Of a DNA stretch of 47,166 nt, positions 16,357-25,724 are shown piece after piece; within the stretch, counting starts at the first letter, position 1; the number at the start of each line of letters is the position of its first letter. The notes under the pieces were generated by a model, which was not told the DNA's origin, did not search any database, and was given only the letters and a program-made list of their open reading frames with translations. The stretch lies in the NCBI GenBank assembly GCA_019247895.1, contig JAFBAF010000253.1, positions 1 through 47,166 of the forward strand. Reading direction: 5' to 3'. A program made the translations under genes and the position numbers. The DNA comes from Parafilimonas sp. (lineage in GTDB: Bacteria > Bacteroidota > Bacteroidia > Chitinophagales > Chitinophagaceae).

Positions 16357-17643
16357 TTATTTTTTATTAGTGCAGTTTGTCCAATCTACTCCTTTTGCAA
16401 CTTCAGCATTACCGGAATTATTACAGATTACGTTTGCTTTAGCATAACTGTCAACGGTTTTATATACACGAATCGAATGATCGGTGTTTGAACCAATTTT
16501 ATTATTCAATATAAAAAAGTTTGTGCTGTCAACAGGGTTTGTCGGTCTTGTATCGATCATAATTCCAGCCATACCATTTGCTTTTTTTTCATTTAAATTT
16601 CCGCTGTTATCAATCGTATTATCTTTAATTAAAATTTTACCACTTCCCAAACACATAATACCTAACGCATAAGTGTGATCAATTTTATTGTTATAAATTT
16701 TTGCGTTTGAATATCCGCCCAGGCTAATTCCGTTTCCCTGGATGTCGCTCATTTCAAAACCACAATTAGTAACAGTGTTATTGAATATTTCATTCATCAT
16801 TTCAGAGCCGCATGAAAGTTGAATGCCTGAACGGTTGGTACTATCAACAATATTATTATACACTTTTATGTTGCCTAAATGCAAAGGTTTTGGGTGGAGT
16901 GCATGACCGTTGCACTGAATATCTCTTGCGCCGTTTGGATCAGTTGAACCAAGATACATTCCTTCCTGGTTCATCTTTACAATTTTATTATCATGAATAA
17001 AAATATTCCTGATAATCCAATTGGGAAACTGTAATGAATCAATACAACTTCCCTCCTGCTTTACCCAAAAACCGTATGTTTTATTATGAATGAAAATATG
17101 CTGCACCTCAATATTTGATGATCTGCCATGTATATCAATTCCAACTCCGTTTGAATTTGGGTCTTCGATCTTAAAACCGTAGTTTTCTTTTGCATCACCA
17201 GTGCCTGTGATATTTACAAAACGCGAATTATCTATCGCCATGCCATTGATAAGATAAACTTGTCCACCTTCATTGATGATTGTTATAGGACAATCTTTAG
17301 TTCCATATAGATTACCAACGGCGAAATAAGAATATGGATTTGCAGACGCACTTAAAACAATTGTATCTCCGGCTTTAATGCCGCTTCCATCAATATAAAT
17401 TCCATTATTGCCGCCTTTAGTTGCATAAATTTTATGGCCTTTACAATTTGTTTTTCGTAAAGTTATTTCCAGCAAAGAAGCATCGGTTATTGCTTCATGA
17501 ATGGTTGTATCCGCAAAATTTATCGGTTGCGATGAACTATGATTGGATGGCTTGCAAAAACTGTTTGCATACAACACACAAAGCAAAAAGATTAGCGGGT
17601 ATTTTTGTATAAGGAAGATTTTTAAATAAGAAGAATTATTCAT
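16357..17643 (-). CDS. Secreted right-handed parallel beta-helix protein
   Basis: This 428-residue protein has an N-terminal hydrophobic signal (about 14-29, PLIFLLCVLYANSF), without a proper lipobox before its Cys. It continues with a beta-helix made of repeated coils from about residue 100 to 410, with recurring patterns such as IYNNKIDHTYALGI, ILIKDNTIDNSGN and FILNNKIGSN (PbH1-type Asn-rich turns). Beta-helix proteins include polysaccharide lyases, epimerases and glycan-binding proteins. No lyase catalytic triad can be picked with confidence. There is no T9SS sorting domain at the C-terminus, so it is probably periplasmic. It lies 18 bases downstream of the DUF707 gene on the same strand, inside the polysaccharide locus, which suggests glycan processing. 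Confidence 0.8.
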   Translation of the reverse strand: MNNSSYLKIFLIQKYPLIFLLCVLYANSFCKPSNHSSSQPINFADTTIHEAITDASLLEITLRKTNCKGHKIYATKGGNNGIYIDGSGIKAGDTIVLSASANPYSYFAVGNLYGTKDCPITIINEGGQVYLINGMAIDNSRFVNITGTGDAKENYGFKIEDPNSNGVGIDIHGRSSNIEVQHIFIHNKTYGFWVKQEGSCIDSLQFPNWIIRNIFIHDNKIVKMNQEGMYLGSTDPNGARDIQCNGHALHPKPLHLGNIKVYNNIVDSTNRSGIQLSCGSEMMNEIFNNTVTNCGFEMSDIQGNGISLGGYSNAKIYNNKIDHTYALGIMCLGSGKILIKDNTIDNSGNLNEKKANGMAGIMIDTRPTNPVDSTNFFILNNKIGSNTDHSIRVYKTVDSYAKANVICNNSGNAEVAKGVDWTNCTNKK

Positions 17644-17661
17644 TTTGTTACGTTGCTTTTT

Positions 17662-18522
17662 TTATTTTTTCTTATCTTTCTTAACAAGCCCTGCTTTTTT
17701 TAATTGGCTCTTTACCCTTGATGGCAGATCGTAATCGTTTATATAACGCTGAACCGTTGTCAAAAATTCTTTGCCTTTAATTGATAAGAAGTTAAACAAG
17801 TAATGATCTTTATTAATAATGGCAAGCCTTCCGTATTCCTGGTAGTTCTGTTTTTTGGCGCCAAATTTTGTTGTAATATTAATCCAGTCTTCCTGCGGGT
17901 CAACACCAATCTTTTGATATAATTCACCGCCACCAACCGGTTTCGTATGTTCCATAATAACGTCATCAAAAACAAGTAATCTATTTTCCGGGTAATCTAA
18001 AATTTTCGACCAAACTGAATCAACACCCCAACTTGATTTATTACCTACAAAACTTGGTAAACATTTTTCAAGTGCCATCGCATTAAAAAGTGGTGCCATC
18101 ACTTCAATTTGGCCAACAAAGCGGCAAAAAGTATCCGGTTGTTTTTTAAACATCGGCCAACTGCAAAAAGAATTTTGAGACAAAGATGCCTGGCTTATCC
18201 AGCTATCAAAAACGGCGCTTAATGCAAACATGCGATTGATCTGCGCTGTATCAATTTTTATATCATCATCTAAAAAATAAAAATATTTGTATTGTTTAAG
18301 CCAGCCTGGTTGAACTTCGGTAAACAGCTTGTACAACATGTGATATTTAAAATCTTTAAGATGATAGAAGTAGTCAACATCTTTATACAAATCTGGATTT
18401 TGTATGTTTTCATGGTAAAAAAGAAGGCACAGATCAAAGTTCTTATTCTCTTTATCCTTTAACCAAAAATCATTAAACATGTCGGACTTATTACCACATG
18501 GTGCTATAACAATATTTTGCAT
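17662..18522 (-). CDS. DUF707 family protein, glycosyltransferase-like
   Basis: This 286-residue protein matches the DUF707 pattern, with an N-terminal VIAPCGNKSDMFNDFWL strand-helix, the acidic cluster YFYFLDDDIKID (about 100-111), FVGQIEVMAPLFN, and the signature SSWGVDSVWSKIL followed by VIMEHTKPVGG. The DDD cluster after a beta-strand is like the metal-binding DxD of GT-A enzymes, and the family is found in plants and bacterial glycan loci, so a glycosyltransferase role is reasonable though not demonstrated. The basic tail (VKSQLKKAGLVKKDKKK) may contact membrane. It is the first gene of a two-gene unit with the beta-helix gene, divergent from the flippase. Confidence 0.8.
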   Translation of the reverse strand: MQNIVIAPCGNKSDMFNDFWLKDKENKNFDLCLLFYHENIQNPDLYKDVDYFYHLKDFKYHMLYKLFTEVQPGWLKQYKYFYFLDDDIKIDTAQINRMFALSAVFDSWISQASLSQNSFCSWPMFKKQPDTFCRFVGQIEVMAPLFNAMALEKCLPSFVGNKSSWGVDSVWSKILDYPENRLLVFDDVIMEHTKPVGGGELYQKIGVDPQEDWINITTKFGAKKQNYQEYGRLAIINKDHYLFNFLSIKGKEFLTTVQRYINDYDLPSRVKSQLKKAGLVKKDKKK

Positions 18523-18613
18523 AATTTAAACTCTTTCAGCAATTACTTTGCGTATATTTTACGTTTACAAAATAGAATTTGTATTTCGCCTTCAATTTAA
18601 AGTAAATTCTGTT

Positions 18614-18640
18614 TTTGAATAGCTTTTTACTGTAAGTTTG
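18614..18640 (+). promoter_or_regulatory. Candidate promoter of the flippase operon
   Basis: TAAGTTTG at 18633-18640 matches the Bacteroidota -7 consensus TAnnTTTG exactly and lies 30 bases before the proposed start at 18671. TTTG at 18614-18617 could be the -33 box, but the 15-base gap is shorter than the usual 19-21, so the pair is imperfect. Confidence 0.35.
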
Positions 18641-18670
18641 AACCTAAGTGACTATTTAACTGCATAAAAA

Positions 18671-20032
18671 TTGAAACTGCAATTTTCATCTTATTGGGTC
18701 CGTTCCGCTTTCTACACAATCCTGCAACGTTTTTCGTTAACCATTTTTGGTTTAATTAATTTTGTAATCCTGGTTCGTGTTTTAACCACACAGCAAGTAG
18801 GCACCTGGGCTTTGTTTTTGGCAGTTACTTCAGTTTTTGAAACCACTAAAAGCGGTCTTTTAAAAAATGCACATATACGATATGTAAGCAGTGAAAATAA
18901 CGTAGAAAATAAAATCTCCATTGCTTCATCTTCTTTATTAATAAATAGCTTGATAAGCATTGTATTTATCATTTTTCTTATCTTTTTTTCCGGTTGGATG
19001 AGTGTAAAATTGCATGCAGGCAACGATCTTTCCAACACGCTTTTATGGTTCATCCCGGGTTTGTTTTTCATGATATTCTTTTCTCATTTTGAAGCCATTC
19101 AACAATCGTTTCTTGATTTTAAAGGTGTGCTTGCAGGTTATTTAACAAGGCAATTATTTTTCTTCCTGTGCCTGGTAGCTCATTTTGTTTTAAAGAAGCC
19201 TTTTACGCTGCAGGAGCTTGCACTGTATTATTCAATCGCTGTTTTTCTGGGCACCATTTCATTATACATTTTCTGCAGAAAGTATATTCATCATAAATTC
19301 AATCCGGCAAAAAAATGGATCAGAAGTATTTTTGGTTATGGCGGGTATATTTTTGGATCAGGGGTAATGTCTAACATTTTTTCAAACTTAGACCAGGTGA
19401 TGACAGGTGCTTTTATTTCCAGCTCTGCTGTAGCTTTTTACAATGCAGCTTCGCGCATAAATGGTTTGGTTGATATTCCTTCTTATGCGGCAGCAGATAT
19501 TATATTCCCTAAGACCGCAAAAGCTGTTGTTGAAGATGGTAATGAAAAAGTGAAATATTTATATGAACGAATGGTTGGAATCTTGCTTTCATTTACTACG
19601 CCTGCAGCCATATTCATCATTATATTTCCCAATATTGTTATTACGATAATTGCCGGTTCAAAATATAGCTCAGCTGCGCCAATTTTACAGATGTACATGA
19701 TCACAGGGTTAATGCGCCCAATGCAAAACCAAGCCGCTAATTTGTTAAACTCGATTGGCAAACCATCCTTATGCTTTGTTATCAACACCGTTTCATTAGT
19801 CATAAATCTTATTGTTTCTTACTTCTGCATTAAATACATCCAGTTTTATGGAGCAGCGGTAGGAACTTTGATTGCAGGTGCAATTGGTTTTACCATTTGG
19901 TATTTTGTTATGAAAAAAGAGATTGGTCTGCACTTATCAAAAATCGGTGCTTATATTATTGAGGCGTATAAAGACATTTATACTTATGGATTAAGTTTTT
20001 ATAAGCGTATTAATTTGCGTTCACAGCAATAA
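18671..20032 (+). CDS. Wzx-like polysaccharide flippase (MOP superfamily)
   Basis: This 453-residue protein has 12 or more predicted transmembrane helices and the typical start of the oligosaccharide flippase family (SSYWVRSAFYTILQRFSLT, then ILVRVLTTQQVGTWALF). It would flip undecaprenyl-linked repeat units across the inner membrane. The start is a TTG at 18671: a TAA stop in the same frame lies directly upstream (18665-18667) and the next Met is far inside the conserved N-terminus, so TTG is the only reasonable choice. It is followed after one base by the GT14 gene and then by a GT-C gene, as one operon. Confidence 0.9.
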   Translation: MKLQFSSYWVRSAFYTILQRFSLTIFGLINFVILVRVLTTQQVGTWALFLAVTSVFETTKSGLLKNAHIRYVSSENNVENKISIASSSLLINSLISIVFIIFLIFFSGWMSVKLHAGNDLSNTLLWFIPGLFFMIFFSHFEAIQQSFLDFKGVLAGYLTRQLFFFLCLVAHFVLKKPFTLQELALYYSIAVFLGTISLYIFCRKYIHHKFNPAKKWIRSIFGYGGYIFGSGVMSNIFSNLDQVMTGAFISSSAVAFYNAASRINGLVDIPSYAAADIIFPKTAKAVVEDGNEKVKYLYERMVGILLSFTTPAAIFIIIFPNIVITIIAGSKYSSAAPILQMYMITGLMRPMQNQAANLLNSIGKPSLCFVINTVSLVINLIVSYFCIKYIQFYGAAVGTLIAGAIGFTIWYFVMKKEIGLHLSKIGAYIIEAYKDIYTYGLSFYKRINLRSQQ

Positions 20033-20033
20033 T

Positions 20034-20882
20034 ATGAAGGTAGCTTTCCTGATACTTGCGCATAAACACCCCAAACAATTGCAACGGCTTTTAGATGCAT
20101 TACAACACCCGGAATTTGATTTTTATATTCATATCGATGCAAAAGCTGATGCGGAACCTTTTAAATATCTAATAGATAATAAAACTATTTTCTTTGTAAA
20201 AAAACGAACAAAAATTTATTGGGCAGGATACGGAACTATTCAAGCTACAATAAACGGACTTAAGGAAATTTCGCTACCAGATTATGATTATGTGAACGTA
20301 ATCTCTGCACAGGATTTTCCGTTGAAACCGGCCGGTGAAATTTACAATTATATTTTGGAAAGAAAAGGAACCGAGTTTATTACCTGTCATAGTTTTGAAG
20401 AATGGCCGGTTGCGCCGCGAGTGCAAAAATACCATTTTATCAACTGGCAAATTCCCGGAAAATATCGTTTGGAAAAAATAGCAAATTTGATTTTACCCAA
20501 AAGAAAATTCCCCCTTGATCATAAAATCGTAGGCCGCGCAAATTGGTTTACTATTACAACTAAGGCAGCTAAATATATTCTTGACTTTCTTGATCAAAAC
20601 CCAAAAGTTATAAAGTATTATAAATACTGCTGGGGAGCGGATGAATTTATATTTTCAACGATATTATATAATTCCTCTTTCCACGATAAAATTGCAGACA
20701 ATCTTATCTATGTTGACTGGAGCTCAGGCACAGCGCACCCAAAAATTTTAACCGTTGATGATTATGCAGCAATGAAATCATCTTTAAAATTATTTGCACG
20801 AAAATTTGACGCGGATACAGATCCTGTAATTTTAAATATGCTTGAGGCATCAATCGGAATTGAAAACAAAACAACTGCGTAA
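20034..20882 (+). CDS. GT14 family glycosyltransferase (core-2/I-branching-like)
   Basis: This 282-residue protein has the pattern of the bacterial GT14 branch: FLILAHKHPKQLQRLLDAL, then FDFYIHIDAKAD, IYWAGYGTIQATINGL, and YVNVISAQDFPLKP, followed by GRANWFTITTKAAKYI and CWGADEFIFSTIL. GT14 enzymes characterised in eukaryotes add beta-1,6-GlcNAc or xylose; bacterial donors are mostly unknown. It is soluble and cytosolic, and tightly coupled to the flippase gene (one base gap) and the following membrane enzyme, so it should act on the lipid-linked repeat unit before flipping. Confidence 0.88.
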   Translation: MKVAFLILAHKHPKQLQRLLDALQHPEFDFYIHIDAKADAEPFKYLIDNKTIFFVKKRTKIYWAGYGTIQATINGLKEISLPDYDYVNVISAQDFPLKPAGEIYNYILERKGTEFITCHSFEEWPVAPRVQKYHFINWQIPGKYRLEKIANLILPKRKFPLDHKIVGRANWFTITTKAAKYILDFLDQNPKVIKYYKYCWGADEFIFSTILYNSSFHDKIADNLIYVDWSSGTAHPKILTVDDYAAMKSSLKLFARKFDADTDPVILNMLEASIGIENKTTA

Positions 20883-20888
20883 AAATTT

Positions 20889-22589
20889 ATGTCGTTATTT
20901 CTAAAGCAATTTTCTTTTTTTTTATTTCTTGTTGCAGCAATTTGTTTCTGTGATTATATATATATCAACACAGGTGCAATTGGCATTGACGATGGTAATA
21001 TTTTTTTAAATTATGCACAACACATAGCGCAAGGACAGGGTTTTGTTTTTAATACTAATGGAGAAAGAGTTGAAGGCTTTACTTCTTTTTTATGGGTTTT
21101 AATTTGTGCACTTGGTTATTTAATTACATCAAATCCTGAGTTAATACTTATTTGTTTTTCAGCGCTGTTAACTACGTTTACTATCACGATTATTTACCAA
21201 ACTATAAAAAGGGATATTCAAATTCTGCAGCCACAATTTGAAAGGCATTTTTTTTGGATATATACAGCGTTTATAATTTGCATTGGACCGTCTTACATTG
21301 CATGGAGCGTTTTAAGCTTAATGGAAAATGCTTTATGGAATTTTGTGTTTACACTTCTTGTTGTATTAGTATCAAAAACAATTGAAAAGGAGAACGTTTC
21401 TCTTACAAGAAAAATTATCATTGTACTATCGGGTTGCGTTTTAACGCTGACAAGACCTGAAGCTTTAGCATGGAATTTTATATTCACATGTATTTTATTA
21501 TGGACATTCAGTCAACATAAGAGGAAAATATTTTTTCCATTAGTTTACTTTATTTGTTTTGCACTTGTAAGCGCGTGCCTAACTGCGTTTCGATTACATT
21601 ATTTTGGATTTCAATTCCCGAATACTTATTACGCAAAAATTTCTCCAGACAAAATTTATAATATTATTGAAGGCTCAAAATATGCTTTAAGTTTTCTTAC
21701 AGGTTATCAGCCAATAATTACTTTCTTGTTTGTGTTAATGACAGTTATGCTATTGTATAGCCTGTTTAATTTTAAATTACTAAAAAGTAACACCGATGAT
21801 TTTTTACCAAATGCATCTATCATAAAAAGATGTTGCATTGTAACTGTTATAATTTTAGTTGGATTTGCTTTGCCATTAACCACCGGCGGTGATCATTTTG
21901 GCGGCTTTAGATTTTATCAATCTTTATTATTGCTGTTTGCTTTTGGACTTTTAATGATTGTTTGGTTAATGAAAAATTATAAAGCTTATCGATCATCAAC
22001 CAATATTATTTTGCTTTCTGCTATTGTGTTATTTCTTTCAGTAATTGGGTTGAACGATTTGACAGATTTAAAAAATCCTGCAAAAACCCAATTGAATTTT
22101 GAGTTTTTATTGGCAAGGGAAGGAAGAGATATGGCGGAAAATTTAAACGCTTCCTTCAATGCAAATAAGCCTGCAGTTGGAATGATAGCAGTAGGTGGCT
22201 TTGGGTTGAAGTATAGAGGAATTACAATTGATTTGATGGGTTTGAATAATATTTTAATGGGTCATAGCCCTGGTGACAGAAAAGGAATAAAAAATCATGC
22301 AGCTTTTAATAAAAATGTTTTTTATAAATTAAACCCTGATTTGTTATTGCCGGCAAATGCAAGGGATTTTAAAGAAGCAACTATTGAATATTTTAACCTG
22401 CTTGACGTAAATAATTTTGATAACGAGGCGATGAAAAATATCTTTAATGATGATGCTTTTAAAAAAGTTTACACTCCTGTTTTCATTTCAAACAGAAAAA
22501 ATAACACAAGCTTATTTGCTTTTGTTAATGCAAACTTTATGCAGCTTGAAAAAAATAATCCAGATATTTCAGTTCAAAAAATACTTTAA
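20889..22589 (+). CDS. GT-C membrane glycosyltransferase resembling AftB-type arabinofuranosyltransferases
   Basis: This 566-residue protein has about ten hydrophobic helices to residue 390 and a C-terminal soluble domain of about 170 residues, probably periplasmic. Its first external loop reads DDGNIFLNYAQHIAQG then FNTNGERVEGFTSFLW; the Asp-Asp-Gly start, the Gly-x-Gly-x-Val-Phe-Asn spacing and the GERVE-xxT-x-LW ending resemble mycobacterial AftB (Rv3805c), which uses decaprenylphosphoryl-arabinose. The C-terminal ITIDLMGLNNILMGH and later HAAFNKN segments resemble the tail of the same group. D34 and D35 are candidate catalytic or metal residues. With the donor pathway encoded 5 kb away, pentose transfer at the periplasmic face is the best guess. 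Its stop codon shares bases with that of the convergent GT4 gene. Confidence 0.72.
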   Translation: MSLFLKQFSFFLFLVAAICFCDYIYINTGAIGIDDGNIFLNYAQHIAQGQGFVFNTNGERVEGFTSFLWVLICALGYLITSNPELILICFSALLTTFTITIIYQTIKRDIQILQPQFERHFFWIYTAFIICIGPSYIAWSVLSLMENALWNFVFTLLVVLVSKTIEKENVSLTRKIIIVLSGCVLTLTRPEALAWNFIFTCILLWTFSQHKRKIFFPLVYFICFALVSACLTAFRLHYFGFQFPNTYYAKISPDKIYNIIEGSKYALSFLTGYQPIITFLFVLMTVMLLYSLFNFKLLKSNTDDFLPNASIIKRCCIVTVIILVGFALPLTTGGDHFGGFRFYQSLLLLFAFGLLMIVWLMKNYKAYRSSTNIILLSAIVLFLSVIGLNDLTDLKNPAKTQLNFEFLLAREGRDMAENLNASFNANKPAVGMIAVGGFGLKYRGITIDLMGLNNILMGHSPGDRKGIKNHAAFNKNVFYKLNPDLLLPANARDFKEATIEYFNLLDVNNFDNEAMKNIFNDDAFKKVYTPVFISNRKNNTSLFAFVNANFMQLEKNNPDISVQKIL

Positions 22590-23779
22590 TTTAGGGAAGA
22601 CATTTCGAGTTCAGCAGTTTGCGGTTGTTGTTTAAGTACCGTCTTTTTATACACTTCACTAAAATTCTCAAACCATTTTTGCCAGGTCAAATATTCATCG
22701 AAACGCTGTCTGCTTGTGGTAATAAGTTCTTTAAATTTTCCCTGGTTCAAAAATAATTCGGCTATCAACGCAGCATAAATGTTTGCATCAGCAGTGTAAG
22801 GCAAACAATAACCGTTCACTCCATCCTTTATAATTTCAGGTACGCCACCTGTTTCAGTTGTAATTGCAGGCATGCCATAAGCATTCGCTTCGCTTCCAAC
22901 AAGCAAGGAGCAATCTGCTCTTGTAGGCACTAACAAAAAATGAGAAGTTGACATGATATTTACAAATCTTTCGTAATCTTCTTTTTTATTCTTGTCGAGA
23001 AATGGAATTACTTCCATGTTTGGATGAGAAATATGTGCCGGTGGAACACAACCGCAAACAATAAGCTTTGCCTGCATTCCGTGCGTGAAATGCAAGAACT
23101 TTAAAACGTCAAAAGCAATATTGCCCCCTTTTCTTTCCCAATCAACTGCTAAAAAAAGAACTGTAAGCTGGTGATTATTTAATTTATTAAAAATGATACT
23201 TTCGTCAGGAACCCTGTCAATATTAGCTCCAAACGGCGCAACAAAAATCTTTTCGTTCGATACATGATAATCATTTACCGCAGATTCTGCAGCCCACATT
23301 GAAGGATACATTACAGCAGCGCTTTTTCTTAATGCATGTTTCTCCAATAAATTCCCTTCAAATTTGGTAAGCCATGAAACTTTAATAAATTCATTGTAAG
23401 CATAATTGCGCATTAACTGGAAAGTTGCATCTGTAATATAAATAACAGGCAATTTTGTTTTTAAAAACCCAAGCTCGGGTGCGGCAGCCGGTGCACAAAT
23501 ACAATCGTATGATTTAGCTTTTAGTTTTTTGTTGAATTGCTTGGCAGAATACCAGCTTAAAAGTAAACTGTATTTTGTGATGTATTCTTTTCTGAAAAGT
23601 ATGCGGTTAAGCTTTGCAAGCGCACGCAATGTCTTATCTAACCATTTAGGCAACACCAAAGGGCCAAAAAAATCCACATCATTACCATTTCGTTGCAAGG
23701 TTTTTGCAATATAATATGTTGTTCCAGACCACGACCTTTTATCCAACGGATCGTTGATGGCCAAATATGCGATTCTCAT
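22586..23779 (-). CDS. GT4 family glycosyltransferase
   Basis: This 397-residue GT-B enzyme has an N-terminal acceptor domain starting MRIAYLAINDPLDKRSW with GTTYYIAKTLQRNG, and a C-terminal donor domain with VLFLAVDWERKGG, LIVCGCVPP and the motif VGSEANAYGMPAITTETGG, which carries the two acidic residues of the family's E-x7-E region. It is the last gene of the minus-strand polysaccharide operon. Donor and acceptor are unknown. It ends tail to tail with the GT-C gene: both stop codons share the tetranucleotide TTAA at 22586-22589, leaving no room for an intrinsic terminator between them. Confidence 0.88.
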   Translation of the reverse strand: MRIAYLAINDPLDKRSWSGTTYYIAKTLQRNGNDVDFFGPLVLPKWLDKTLRALAKLNRILFRKEYITKYSLLLSWYSAKQFNKKLKAKSYDCICAPAAAPELGFLKTKLPVIYITDATFQLMRNYAYNEFIKVSWLTKFEGNLLEKHALRKSAAVMYPSMWAAESAVNDYHVSNEKIFVAPFGANIDRVPDESIIFNKLNNHQLTVLFLAVDWERKGGNIAFDVLKFLHFTHGMQAKLIVCGCVPPAHISHPNMEVIPFLDKNKKEDYERFVNIMSTSHFLLVPTRADCSLLVGSEANAYGMPAITTETGGVPEIIKDGVNGYCLPYTADANIYAALIAELFLNQGKFKELITTSRQRFDEYLTWQKWFENFSEVYKKTVLKQQPQTAELEMSSLN

Positions 23780-23801
23780 TATTGTTGTTAATTCAAAAGT
23801 G

Positions 23802-24575
23802 TTAACTGTTGTTTTTTTCGCACACGAAAAAAAAGCCGCCTGTGAAATTATAAGGTAACCAATCTGCCAGCTTGCAATCTATTTTTTGCAAAAGTTTTAT
23901 ACGTTTTGAAAAAAAAGAAAACGGAAAAACATCTTCAACAAAATTGGCTTTGCCGAAACGCACAATTTTTAAATTATGCTTTTGAGAAAGCTGCTGAATA
24001 TCTTTCTTTGAAAAAAACTGAACATGATCCAAATTATCTGCTGCTGATTGTACTGTTGTGCCGCTGTAACCTAAGCTCTTCTTCACTCCTACAATTATTT
24101 TCCAAATCCAGTTATTTTTATTCCGGAGTTTTAAAACAGGTTTTGTAACAAGGCTTTCTCTTGGCCCTTTTCCGTTTGGAACAGTAATAATTAATTTTCC
24201 GTTTCCAACAAGACTTTTATTCAACACGTCAAGCAACGCATCAGGATCGTTTAAATGTTCCAACACTTCGCTGCAAATAATCGCATCATATTTTGCGCCT
24301 TCTGCAATTAATTCTTCAGCGCTCTTCTTCATAAACTGAACATTACGATATGTGTTCAACGCCTGTGCTTTTTCAATTGCTTTTTCACTCACATCAATGC
24401 CGGTTACATTAAAACCAAACTGGCCAAGATGACGGCTTATAACGCCGTTACCACAACCAACATCTAATATATTTGCATGAGATGGCAACGCATGCTGTAA
24501 AAAATCTGCAATAAAATCTACTCGCTTACGATCTGCGATTCTTTCAAATTCATAATTTCTTACCTGTACCTGCAT
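23802..24575 (-). CDS. Class I SAM-dependent methyltransferase
   Basis: This 257-residue protein has a Rossmann methyltransferase core. Motif I is NILDVGCGNGVISRHL (about 35-50), followed by VTGIDVSEKAIEKA with the acidic residue that binds the ribose of SAM, and ICSEVLEHLNDPDALL as the post-motif region of UbiG-like enzymes. The C-terminal part is longer than in small UbiG proteins and ends with hydrophobic FTGGFFFVCEKN. It sits between two GT4 genes in the operon, so O-methylation of a sugar in the polysaccharide or capping of the chain is likely, but this is inferred from position only. Confidence 0.88.
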   Translation of the reverse strand: MQVQVRNYEFERIADRKRVDFIADFLQHALPSHANILDVGCGNGVISRHLGQFGFNVTGIDVSEKAIEKAQALNTYRNVQFMKKSAEELIAEGAKYDAIICSEVLEHLNDPDALLDVLNKSLVGNGKLIITVPNGKGPRESLVTKPVLKLRNKNNWIWKIIVGVKKSLGYSGTTVQSAADNLDHVQFFSKKDIQQLSQKHNLKIVRFGKANFVEDVFPFSFFSKRIKLLQKIDCKLADWLPYNFTGGFFFVCEKNNS

Positions 24576-24580
24576 TGTTT

Positions 24581-25714
24581 TTAATTTTCAGATAAAACAT
24601 TTGTGTAAACAGCTTCAATTTTTTTAGTCATCTTACAAACATCAAAATCTTTTACAATTGTTTCTCTTGCTGTATTACCTAATTGTGTTCTTAAATTTTT
24701 ATTACTGATTAAATTATTCAGCGCATCAACCAGCATTTTTTTGTTTTGCGGGTTGATTAAAATTCCGTTTTTATTATTTTGAATGATCTCAACTGAACCA
24801 TCAACATTTGTTGCAATTACCGGTTTACACATTGCCATTGCTTCGAGCAAACCGATAGGAAATCCTTCCCACAAAGAAGGCAGGCAATAGATATCAGATG
24901 AAAACAAAATATCAGCAACATCTGTTCTGAAATTTTCAAAAATTATTTTGTCTTGAATGTTTAACTCTTTTGCAGATTGAATTGCTTCTGCTTTCATATC
25001 TCCATCTCCAATCATCAACAATACAGCATTTGCATTTCGTTCTGCAACTTCTTTAAATGCTTTTATTAAACTAAGCGGATCTTTTTGCAAAGTTATTCTT
25101 CCAATAAAACATATAACAATTGCATCGCCAGCAATATTTAATTGCCTGCGAAGATTTTTTCTTTCTCTACTTAAAGGATTAAACTTTTCAAGATCAATTC
25201 CATTATAAATAACTTCTGATTGAAAACCGTCAATATTATCTTTTCCTGTTTTTTGATTAGATGATGAAACAGAAATATTACGATTAGTTTTTTTAGTGAT
25301 CCAATTCTCAAAATATATGCGTGCCTTTTTCACCAACGTTGATTGATCATCGTGAAAAGACCAGCCATGAATTGAATAAATAACAGGCAGTTTCAAATTT
25401 TTTGCAGCCCAATAAATATTAGATGTTGCCCTTGTGCCATGAATATGCACAAGATCAATTTTTTCTTTTTGCATAAGGGCTTTCACTTGCTTCCATTTAG
25501 TAAGGTCAAACGCTTTGTTTGAAGGAATTACAAAATTGTCAACACCAATATTTTTTAATTCAGTAATCATTTGTCCATCTGTAAACGATAATACGACCGG
25601 TTCAAAACGGTTTTTATCAATATGTTTTACCAGGCTTAGTATATGCGACTCACCACCGCCAACCATACCCTGCCGTATAGCTTGTAAAACTTTTATTTTT
25701 TTATTTTCATCCAT
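24581..25714 (-). CDS. GT4 family glycosyltransferase
   Basis: This 377-residue GT-B enzyme starts at the ATG at 25714 (MDENKKIKVLQAIRQGMVGG). An upstream in-frame ATG at 25753 would add 13 residues but overlaps the asnB coding region by 29 bases and gives an untypical start, so I prefer the shorter form. Family motifs are GGGESHILSLVKHI, VHIHGTRATSNIYWA, ISIHGWSFHD-like strand, FIGRITLQKDPLSLIKAF, and the E-x7-E donor region SLWEGFPIGLLEAMAMCKP. It lies 10 bases after asnB and 5 bases before the methyltransferase gene, in one operon. The sugar is unknown. Confidence 0.88.
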   Translation of the reverse strand: MDENKKIKVLQAIRQGMVGGGESHILSLVKHIDKNRFEPVVLSFTDGQMITELKNIGVDNFVIPSNKAFDLTKWKQVKALMQKEKIDLVHIHGTRATSNIYWAAKNLKLPVIYSIHGWSFHDDQSTLVKKARIYFENWITKKTNRNISVSSSNQKTGKDNIDGFQSEVIYNGIDLEKFNPLSRERKNLRRQLNIAGDAIVICFIGRITLQKDPLSLIKAFKEVAERNANAVLLMIGDGDMKAEAIQSAKELNIQDKIIFENFRTDVADILFSSDIYCLPSLWEGFPIGLLEAMAMCKPVIATNVDGSVEIIQNNKNGILINPQNKKMLVDALNNLISNKNLRTQLGNTARETIVKDFDVCKMTKKIEAVYTNVLSEN

Positions 25715-25724
25715 TATAATGGTG

